From contig JALLAP010001109.1 in assembly GCA_036939355.1 (NCBI GenBank), positions 1-14,029 on the forward strand: DNA of 14,029 bases. Reading direction: 5' to 3'. A program made the position numbers and the translations under genes. Under the pieces are notes generated by a model that ran no database searches, had not been told where the DNA came from, and saw only the letters and a program-made list of their open reading frames with translations. This stretch comes from Thalassiosira profunda (taxonomy: Eukaryota; Bacillariophyta; Thalassiosirophyceae; Thalassiosirales; Thalassiosiraceae). The stretch's first letter is position 1. Each line of letters begins with the position of its first letter. This document shows positions 1 to 8,196 of the stretch, one piece after another.

Positions 1-640
1 CAACAAAAAGGACGAGCAACACTTCCAGGCCCCTCCAATGGCATCACAAAAGAAGAGGAGCCATGATTTCGGGCCATTATGCGGCTGCTGCAGAAGCTGC
101 TGGCCCGAACATCCCCAATCATCACATCAGTACGGTTTCTCACAAGTCCAGATGCGATTGTAACGTCGCATTTGTCGTCAATGCTATCATCAATATGAAA
201 TTTCTCCAGAATGCTGTTGGATCTGCCGTAAACAGCGCCAAGGGTGTCTCAGTCATTCAGCATCATCATCAATGCTTTTTCAGTGATTTCTTCAAGATCG
301 TGCACATGCTTCGCGCCTGTGTCAATGGAGCACTCGGATAGATCCAGCTCCACTAATTTGCACTCAGGGCTTCAGAGCAAGCCCTTCAGGCCCTCGCGGA
401 TGGTGCAGGCCCATTTCTTTTCCCGCCAATGACAACGGACACAGCTCTGAGTATTGGCCCAGCACTGTCATAAGCTCCATCTCCACAGTACAAATACCAC
501 CGAAGGCCGATGTAGTTCAAATCAAGCCTCTACAGCGACTTCTTGTTTCCCCACTCCTTCAGAGCTGCAGCAAGCGAGGCAACATCATGGATCTTGCAAC
601 AATTGTGGGTAGGCCCGCGAAAACAACGTGCCCCAGATGT
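1..640 (-). pseudogene. Broken ribonuclease-inhibitor-like LRR gene (fragment)
   Basis: Read on the minus strand, scattered pieces look like LRRs of the ribonuclease-inhibitor kind but sit in two frames and are cut by stops. From high to low coordinates: an alpha-helix-like piece DVASLAAALKEWGNKKSL, then a TAG at 530-532, then RLDLNYIGLR. After a frame change around 400-450 come IREGLKGLL, a TGA at 372-374, SPECKLVELDLSECSID, a TGA at 249-251, and NSILEKFHIDDSIDDKCD followed by VTIASGLVRNRT. The first stop falls directly between KKSL and RLDL, where a normal repeat would read straight through, so an intron does not explain it. Such LRR proteins usually act as protein-binding scaffolds. The fragment may run past the left edge. 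The LRR type differs from that of the receptor-like gene at 970-6141. A run of sequencing errors is the main alternative. Confidence 0.55.
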
Positions 641-969
641 GGCAAAGCTAGCAAAGTCACTAACAAAAGCCAAATCGAAGGAAATGGGCAACCACAGCCT
701 TTGTTGTGTACCCAATAGATGCCCAAAAGCCGAGTCAACGTTCTTTAGGTTGTGCTTTGCCTTGATCATAGGGGCTTGAAAGAGCAGGGGAAGGGCTGGG
801 GAAGCGACCTCTGAGGGGTGATGCACTAATATTTTTTACCTAGCCATCCCTGGCTTAGGGTGAATATAGGGTTGGGAGGTAGAGTTAGGGTTTGGGTTGG
901 CTTTAGTGTTTTTAGGTACTAATTCCTACGTACCGTACGTTTTACTTGTACAACCATGCAACCTATGTA
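641..969. other. Intergenic stretch, no gene seen
   Basis: No convincing coding sequence is present. A minus-strand open frame continues up to 826 from the LRR fragment, but its residues between about 640 and 826 show no recognisable repeat. The stretch holds degenerate telomere-like words (841-900) and a short inverted repeat (arms 928-932 and 936-940). It should contain the 3' untranslated region of the LRR membrane-protein gene, which ends at 970. Confidence 0.5.
841..900 (+). repeat. Degenerate telomere-like TTAGGG words
   Basis: TTAGGG occurs exactly at 855-860 and 885-890, with variants such as TAGGGTT, TTGGG and TTTGGG between and after them. The stretch is G/T-rich on the plus strand. 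TTAGGG is the telomere unit in many eukaryotes, including diatoms. The array is too short and imperfect to be a telomere. It could be an old interstitial telomere scar or chance. Confidence 0.35.
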
Positions 970-3900
970 TTATTCCGCGCCTTCTCCCTCTCGCAACAAG
1001 CGAATCTGCTCGATCTGCAGCTTGACCTGCTCCGACAACAGCTGGTTCTGTTTCTTCAGTTCGTCGTTCTGCTCCTGCACTTCGCGGCCCCGCCCGTCCA
1101 ATTGTCCCTCGTTGATCCGTTGCTGCGCCTCCTGCAATGCTTGGATCTGTTGCTGTGCCAGATGGTCCTGCTCCTTCAACCGCGCGATGTCGCTGTTGAA
1201 CAGTGAAAAGCGCTCTGCCGTAGTTCGCCCAACCTCTCCTGCATCTTCGCCTCCGTGTCCGTCGATCGATAATCGTCGCCTCGACGCGTTGGACGGTCTG
1301 CCATCACCAACCGCAAGAGTCTCATCCTCGATGTCTGCCACCCAGTTCTTACACAAACACAACAATATCGCATGGAACAATTCTGTGATGAAGCGCAAGA
1401 GTGGTTAGTAAGTTTCTTCTCGCTGCTCTGCAGTTGCTTTCGTACGCACCGTCGATATCACTGATGAATAGGATGACGACAGAGTTGATGATGATCTCGG
1501 TATTGCCTGCAGAAGAAGAGAGGAGGAGAGATCAATACGGCGGCTGAAGGGACACACAAACAATGCAAGTTCAGCTTACTCGTTGCGATGGCCTCGTTGT
1601 AAACTGGTCAGCGAAGAGAGGAAGAGAATTGAGTTTGGACGACGATCGGAAGACAAAAGCAACCAATAGAGTTGACTCACTGGTCGAGACATAAAAGATG
1701 AACGTCGTAATCGTAAACAAGAACATTCCGCCGAGGAAGAACCTCCAACGCGTTTGGCGAGTGTGATATCGCTTCCTTCCGCTCAACGAAACAACTTTCA
1801 CGCCATTCACAAGATCCGGCGTCAAGTGGGCCGTCATCAAGATTCCGTACGTCACCCAGCCCTGCCAGTCAAGGTCAGATTTATCATCGCAGTCGATATT
1901 GTCTCTGGGGCACTTCCAGGTGTACACGAGATCTTTCGTAGCGTCCGACAGATCGAACTCCGATCCCAGCACAAACACAAAGAGCATCCAGATTTGGACC
2001 GCAATTGTCGCAAGAGCAATCGCCCAACCGCGCACGCTCTTAGATAGAAAGAACTGGTACACGCTGTCGTTTCCCAAGGTGTAAAACGCGTACTTCAGAT
2101 CATTTCCGATTGCAATAAGTCGCTGCTGCGACTGCTCTGGATACACCAACGTGGAGCGATTCTTGCTCACGTGCTTGCCATACCAACTGAATCCGACTGC
2201 CATCATCACGCAGAAGGCCAGGATTGCAAGAAAGAACAACCCAGTGAATCGGGAGTAGGCGACTTCTGAACGCTCGCTTCCTGCGCTGGATAGCAACTTC
2301 TGAACGGTCGTTTCCTCCGTAGGATAGCAATTATCGTGCGAATTGCCTGTGGTTAGAACGGTAGAGCAGCGTGAGGCGAAGATGCAGATGGGACGCCATC
2401 AGCAGAAGAGAAGAACAATAACTCACAACACATGCTGCACCCGGGGCAAACAAGAGGGGTATCAAAGGCCGATGGTACTCCACAATCTGCGACGAATGAG
2501 TAGTTGCTCTTCGTGCCGTTCAGAGCACCAGATGCGTTCAAGCCAAACAAAGAATAGTTCAACGAATCATACTTCGTGAGCACCACGTCTGTCACTGTGC
2601 CCGATATACGGTTGGCATGCAGCTGGATCAGCTCAAGTTTCTTTAGCGATCCGAGCTCTGCCGGTACGCTTCCGATGAAGGCATTATACGAGAGCTGCAA
2701 ATGTTTGAGATTGGTTAGATTCCCAATCTCGGCAGGAATCTCTCCCTGGACAAGACAATAGATTGGATGGTCAGCAGCGATTGATGGGGTTTCACAGGTT
2801 GGCACAGCACACTCGTACCTTGATGTCGTTGTCGCTCAAGTCAAGGAACACGAGCGAGCTCAGATTGCCAATGCTTGGGCTTAGCTTGCCAAACAGGCCA
2901 TTGTTTGGGAGCTTGAGTCCGATCACCGACCCGGCTTCATTGCAATAGATGTGGCCGTCATGCCACTTGCAAAAGCTCAAATCTTCGTCGTTCCAATCTC
3001 CACTCTCTGTCCACTCAGGGCCATTGGCCAAATCATAGAACTCCTTCAAAGCGTTCCGCTCCACTGGGCAGAGCGTCTCGTTATGTCGAAGATCAAAGTT
3101 TTTGGCAGCGCAGAGGCTCAGCGGGGCAGGGCTCTCACTTCAGTTGAGGTGCAAGGAGAAAGGTGAGTCTTTGCAGACACGACAGTAAAGGGAGGCAATC
3201 GCAACTCACAATCCCTCATTCGAGCTGAGAACTATCGCAGCAGCGCTTCCGAGTTGTTGCCCAAGCTCTGGCGGAATGCTCCCTTTCAGCTTGTTGTCCG
3301 ACAGATCCAGCTCTTTCAGCTGTGCTATGTTTCCCAGCGTTGAAGGGATGCTTTTCGATAACCGATTACCAGCGAGGTTCAGACGACCGAGGAATGGAAG
3401 AGTGAACAAACTCGCAGGTATCGCCCCGGTGAGGCCATCGCCGTCTTTCTCTCTCTGACGCGACAGGTCGATTTCTTCGATGTTTGGGTATGCCGCGGAG
3501 AAATCAGGCAACGTCCCTTCCAAGGCGTTCTGATCTGCTCTGATTCTTTGCATGCTGGCCAAATAGCCCAGAAAATGTGGGAACTCACCCGCGATCTCGT
3601 TGTCAGAAAGAAGCAACTCTTTCATAGTGGTAGGCAAATTGGCCAAGAAATCGCTGATGGCATTCCGCATCGAGTTGTGGCTCAAGTCGATAAGCCGGAG
3701 GGTGTCGCCTGACGGATCTGGGGAACGGAAGCCAACAAACGCACTAAAATTGTTGTCGCTCAGAATGAGCGATTCCAAAGCCGGAGCAAAGTGGGCATCC
3801 ACGTCCCCTACAAGCTTGTTCTGGGATAGGTCGACCTTGGCCAATTGCATGAGTTTGCGGAGTACAGGCGGATCCGCCAGTGTCCCAGAAAGGCCATTGT

Positions 3901-6141
3901 GTGCAAGGTCCAATTGTTCGAGCTTGTGCAGCGCAGAGAGTGGATCTGCCGGGAATGATCCCATGACGCTGTTGTTTCGTAGTTCGATTGCCGTTACATC
4001 CCCTTGGTCGTTGCATTCGATACCGATCCAGTTGCAATGATTGGGATCGCTCAGCCAGCCATTGCTCGACGTCCAGTTCTGGCCTCCCGTTGCGTTGTAG
4101 AATTGTTCCAACGGAACTCTGTCCGAGAAACACTCTGTACAGCAGTCACACCTGATTTGCGATGTGTTGTTGTCTCCGGAACGAACTTGACAATCAGCTC
4201 GGAAATCACCCAATGGGGGGTTTTCTCCATCTGTGGCTCGAGCGCATACGGATGCATCCACTACCCCAGTCAAGTCGTTGTTGTGTATCACGAGTCTCTC
4301 TGTATAGATCCCTTGTGAGATCAAATGAAGAAGTACAGATCATCTGGCTGAAACGAAGAACTCACGGATGTTTGGCAATTCATGCCAAGCTATGGGAGGC
4401 AACGTCCCCGACAATATGTTGTCATTCAGCCAAAGCTCTGTCATCTTGGTACCCTCTTTATAACTCTCTGGTACCTGGCCGCTCAAGAGGTTGTTGCTCA
4501 GATATAATCGCCGCAGAGACTGAGCTCCCACGAGCTCGTCTGGGATAGTGCCTGTTAGCCCGTTGTGCGCAAGATCGAGCACCCTCATTCTCCGCCTCGT
4601 CTTCATCAAGTTGCCAAATGCCATGGGAACAGTCCCCGACAAGTGGTTGGACCTTGCCTGAAAATGCATCAGCTTGGACAAATCGCCAATTCCTTCTGAG
4701 ATGGTGCCATTCAGTGAATTCTTTTGGAGAGAGACCCATTTGAGATTGAGATTGTTGTAGAATTCGTCGGGAATTGGACCTTCCAGTCGATTGCTACCCA
4801 GATCAATCGTTTCGACAGCATTAAGATTGCCAATGTTGGGAGGAATAGCGCCCGAGATCTGATTGTTATGCAAACGAAGCACCTCGAGTTTCTTGAGGTT
4901 GCCAATGGCAGGAGGAATGGCCCCGGATATTCGATTTTGACTCATTTGCAACAGATCTGGCGGGTTGGAAGAGTTGAGTAAAAAGCAGACGCAGAGACAA
5001 CGTGAACCTTAACCACTCACTCAAATTGCCCAAAGTAGCAATTCGGCCCGTAATTGTTCCTGCAATTTGATTGTCTTCCATCGAAAGAATTTGCAGTTTG
5101 GACCAGATTCCGATCTCGGGCGGTATCTCACCGGTCATATTGTTCGATGCTGGAAACGGGTTGAGCGTGTTGGATAAGAACGCGAACATGCCCCTATCGC
5201 ACTGATGAAATGTACTCACCCAAATGAAGCTCGAGCACATTGTTCGACAGATCGCACACCACCTGATCGGTACCTCCATTTTCAGTCGACCCCCATTTGC
5301 AATAGTCGCGTCCGCTGAGCCAAGCCCCACTCTTATTGTCAAGATCTGGATTGGATCCGTGCTTCCATCCATCGCCTCCCAAGCTAAAGTATATCACCGC
5401 AAGTGCATAGAGCTGCAGTAGCGTTTCTGTGCAGGGAGTGGCAGGGTCGGGGTCCATGCCTTCTTTCAACATCCAATCCAATGCCTTGGACTGGGGCGAT
5501 CCTGATTCCTCGAGCTGTTCCGGGCTGCTCACTGAGTAGACCTGATTCCGAAGGCAAGATTTGGTTGGAGCGAAAGAAGAAGTAGGGATGGCAGACGGCG
5601 GTGCCGTTGGTACGCTTGAGCTGGTGGGGAAGCCCGAGGGCGGCGAAGAAGCTTGGACATCATTCTCGACAGGATCAGCGGAGTCGGCAGTGGGCAGAGG
5701 CATTTGCAACGATCCACCAGTTGTGAGAGGGGTGCCTGGCAACAGCGATGCCTCCTACATAACGAAGTTCGAATGCAAAGTTGAGGTCGATAAAAGAGAC
5801 CCCGCGAAACACAAAACACAAGACATATGATGGTACAATGTACTCACATCATGTGCACCCCCCAAACCACCCTCCAATCCCTCCGCGCCGAACAGTCCCA
5901 AGGGAGCAGCAGGAGGCCCAGAGGGAGCAGGAGGAGTTTGGATCCTCCGGAGGCGAGGGGAGGTGCGCAGCATGGCGGACCGGGAGTGGGAGGCAGCCCC
6001 CTCGCCGTCGGAGGCCAATCCCCCCGCCTTACGAGCCGAGACGGAAGGCATGATGATGCCGCTGATACGATCGCTGCGGCGTCCCGTCATGCAGCCCATG
6101 ACAGCGACGACGAAGAGCACCCTCGCGGAGAACGCATTCAT
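970..6141 (-). CDS. Three-block LRR polytopic membrane protein, 11 exons
   Basis: Proposed exons (minus): 6141-5848, 5754-5220, 5149-5021, 4956-4366, 4311-3210, 3137-2819, 2745-2427, 2346-1681, 1603-1580, 1506-1450, 1382-970. Their sum is 4449 nt, an exact frame of 1482 residues. Introns are 54-93 bp and GT-AG; donors are mostly GTGAGT. The protein begins with a signal-like stretch (ARVLFVVAVMG) and a Ser/Thr/Pro-rich linker (about 135-162). Three LRR blocks follow, each opened by a W...C-W cap (about 219-266, 587-616, 917-949), with plant-type repeats such as SGAIPPAIGNLKKLEVL. A cysteine-rich neck (C1078-C1103) precedes about five membrane segments (1133-1151, 1202-1224, 1257-1282, 1297-1318, 1331-1356) and a Gln/Glu-rich coiled coil (1405-1482). 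It is probably a cell-surface recognition protein; no kinase is present and ligand and signalling are unknown. Least certain are the start (an open frame reaches 6399) and the acceptor at 3138. The last exon would then be cytosolic. Confidence 0.82.
1580..1603 (-). other. 24-nt microexon of the LRR membrane protein
   Basis: A 77-bp intron (1680-1604, donor GTGAGT, acceptor CAG) and a 73-bp intron (1579-1507, donor GTAAGC, acceptor CAG) enclose 24 nt. Joining all three exons gives YVSTIYNEAIATSNTEIIIN without a break between membrane segments four and five. Reading through instead runs into a TGA at 1571-1573. Both flanking phases match (phase 1). Confidence 0.75.
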
Positions 6142-6166
6142 GGCGCCTCGGAGGCGCAATGAATGC
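6134..6166. promoter_or_regulatory. Hairpin covering the LRR gene start codon
   Basis: Arms 6134-6148 and 6152-6166 are complementary at 14 of 15 positions, with one G-A mismatch (6142/6158) and a 3-nt loop. On the minus-strand transcript the proposed AUG (6141-6139) lies inside the 3' arm. If translation began at 6399 instead, the hairpin would lie inside coding sequence. The inverted repeat is seen directly; a regulatory role is inference. Confidence 0.5.
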
Positions 6167-6852
6167 AGCGCCCGCGCCTTTTTCCGTCCGCTTGGCGCCC
6201 TCGTTGTGGGAGAAGATCCGCCCTCGCCGGCAGATGCACATGATGTGTTCGCACCACCGTCGCATCCCGCCTCTCCCGTCCTCGTCGCGCGATCGTCGGC
6301 CACCATACTCACGGCGGCGGCGGCGGCGTCGCCCTTGCCGCCGCCAATAGGCCCCCGCGCGCCCCAGCGAAGCGTCGGTGGCTTTGCCATAAGAGGCACA
6401 TCAATGCAAAATGAGAACTCGCGCCGGCAAAATCACCCGACGCCTTCCCTCGCCCGCCGCCCGGCTCTCCCAAATTCTCCTGCTGGCATCTTGGGCATCT
6501 CAAGGTTGATGTTGCCCTCTCCAGCCGCGGGCCGCGGTGCTTCTTGGTTGAAACGCGGTTGCCTTGCCGGCCTGCCGGCCTCCCGAAAACCATAAAGTTC
6601 GACTCAGACGACTCATGTGCTGATTCCGACGTAGAAATCTCGTGCAGTTGAAGAGCGCAAGACACGATTGAAGACTCTCCGCGGGCTCCCTCTCTCGCAC
6701 AGCACCCCCTCTCCCCTCTTGATCGGCGCCACCACATAACTCGAGCCCGCTCCTCGGCGGCGGGGCAACAGCTGCGTCGGATTTAGTGGTACCGCGCGAG
6801 CGCCCTGTGCCCCTATCCTCCGTCTGAGGGAAGGGGTGCCAGCGTCGTAGCG
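6142..6852. promoter_or_regulatory. Divergent promoter region, LRR gene and DUS1
   Basis: This 711-bp stretch separates the ATG of the minus-strand LRR gene from the ATG of the plus-strand dihydrouridine synthase. It should hold both promoters and both 5' untranslated regions. It is GC-rich with simple GCC/CGG runs (6311-6328) and a direct repeat of TGCCGGCC at 6564-6579. A minus-strand frame is open from 6399 into the LRR gene and contains a good donor (GTGAGTA at 6312), so an additional N-terminal exon or a 5' UTR intron is possible, but I see no good acceptor. No TATA box is convincing. Confidence 0.5.
6236..6250 (-). promoter_or_regulatory. Repeated motif GAACACATCATGTGC (copy 1)
   Basis: The minus strand reads GAACACATCATGTGCATCTG about 95-110 bp upstream of the proposed LRR start codon. 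The same word, GAACACACATCATATGCACA, occurs in the sense orientation upstream of the membrane-protein gene at 10327. A third copy of the core is at 5846-5857. Function unknown. Confidence 0.3.
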
Positions 6853-8116
6853 ATGATTCCCCGCGGCATCTGGCTGTCGCCGATGGTGCGGGGGAGCGAA
6901 CTCGCCTACCGGATGCTGGCACGGCACCACGGCGATGTCGCCCTCTGCTACTCTCCCATGCTCCGCGAGGACGACGTTCTCTCCGTGGCCGCCGACCCCG
7001 GTCTCTTTCTGGGCAGCGAGCTGAAAGTGGATAGAGCGGGGAGGACCGATTCCATTGCAGAAACAGCAGACCTCATGCTCCGAGATGCATCTCGGGAGGA
7101 TACACAGAATTTGGTGGTGCAGCTCTGTGGATCGTGTCCGGAGAGACTCTCTCGCGCGACGACGGCGGTGATGGAAATTTACAACAAATATCACCGAGCG
7201 CTGCCGTTTGGGATCGACCTGAATTTGGGCTGTCCGCAGGAGTGCGCTGCTAGATATGGATTCGGGGCTTTCTTGGCAGAGAACAATCCACACGTTGCAG
7301 TATCGTGCGTTGCATCAATGAGAGGTGCAATTGATTCCTTCCAAACAACCTCGGATAGGCCTCTGCTTTCGGCCAAGATTCGGCTATTGGAGGGCGGGGC
7401 CGATGAAACAATAGATTTTGTCCGGAAACTGAAGTCAGCAGGAGCAAATTACGTTGCAATTCACTGCCGACATCGGACGGACAAGCATACCGGAAATGCG
7501 GATTGGGAAGCGGGGGGCAAGATTGTCGATGCGTTCTCTTCTGACTTGCCCATCGTGCTGAACGGGGGGATAGCGACTCACGAGGACGCGGCGCACGTGC
7601 TTGAACGAGCGGGATGCCACGCCGTAATGAGTGCGACAGGATACCTGCAAAATCACCGCCGTTTTCAGGCATCCCATGATGCGACAACTTTTGGCCCACA
7701 GCACGCTGCGTTGGAGTACTTGCAATATGCGGAGGAATATCCACCCCCGAGCTACCTCTACATTCAAAAGCATCTTCGTTGGATCTTCCGCGAAACATTG
7801 CAAATTGGCGAGAGTGATCCTACTTTTGACCAATTCGATTACTCGGACTGGCGAGTAAAGCTCTGGTCGTTCCTGGTGCGGCCCTACCTCAGAACCGTCG
7901 AGCAGTTTCGTATGTTCGTCGCCCTTTACGTACAGTTGAGCGGCGATGGAAAGGATGCACCGCCGCAATCTATTCGACATTTGATAGATGAGGTTTCGTT
8001 TGGGNCAGTTGAGCGGCGATGGAAAGGATGCACCGCCGCAATCTATTCGACATTTGATAGATGAGGTTTCGTTTGGGTCTGTCAAAAAGGCAGGGAGGAG
8101 AAAGCGAGCATCATAA
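6853..8116 (+). CDS. tRNA-dihydrouridine synthase, Dus1-like
   Basis: A flavin enzyme that reduces uridine to dihydrouridine in tRNA; Dus1 members act on D-loop positions 16 and 17. Single exon. Family marks in order: PMVRGSELAYRML (10-22), CYSPML (32-37), QLCGSCPE (90-97), DLNLGCPQE (122-130) with the likely catalytic Cys127, AIHCRHRTDKHTG before ADW (substrate and FMN region), VLNGGI and SATGYLQN (FMN phosphate side). The printed sequence contains N at 8005 between two exact 72-bp copies (7933-8004, 8006-8077). Read as printed, this shifts the frame and stops at 8064. Dropping one copy plus the N continues the protein as DEVSFGSVKKAGRRKRAS to a TAA at 8114-8116, 396 residues, with a basic tail. 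Close to the family's core length. It converges on the PRP38 gene, 80 bp between stops. The ATG at 6853 leads directly into the first conserved block. Confidence 0.9.
7933..8077. repeat. 72-bp exact direct repeat around a single N (assembly join)
   Basis: Copy 1 is 7933-8004, the N is 8005 and copy 2 is 8006-8077; the copies are identical. This is the pattern of two contig ends that overlap but were joined with an N instead of being merged. It adds 73 bp and frameshifts the dihydrouridine synthase near its C-terminus. Confidence 0.9.
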
Positions 8117-8120
8117 TAAA
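8115..8120 (+). terminator. AATAAA poly(A)-signal-like word overlapping the DUS1 stop
   Basis: AATAAA at 8115-8120 shares bases with the restored TAA stop (8114-8116). If used, it would give a very short 3' untranslated region before the convergent PRP38 gene. AATAAA use is loose in protists, so this is suggestive only. Confidence 0.35.
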
Positions 8121-8196
8121 CGCTAAGCCAACGGAGGTGCAACAGTGATATTCATTGGTGCGTTATCCCCTCGCCACAGTTCACGCATTCCGTAAT

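Noticed and set aside
928..940. Short inverted repeat ACGTA-CCG-TACGT
   Set aside because: Five-base arms are common by chance and there is no T run to suggest a terminator.
5755..6399. LRR gene start at 6399, adding 86 residues
   Set aside because: The extra residues are low-complexity Gly/Ala/Arg/Ser, and a signal-like stretch begins at the ATG at 6141. Kept as an alternative because the frame is open and a donor lies at 6312.
5963..6595. A 210-codon plus-strand open frame across the LRR gene 5' region
   Set aside because: It is antisense to the first LRR exon, rich in Pro/Ala/Arg from GC bias, and shows no domain.
6613..7293. Minus-strand open frame opposite the DUS1 gene
   Set aside because: It mirrors the strongly conserved DUS1 frame and has Arg/His/Pro-rich shadow composition.
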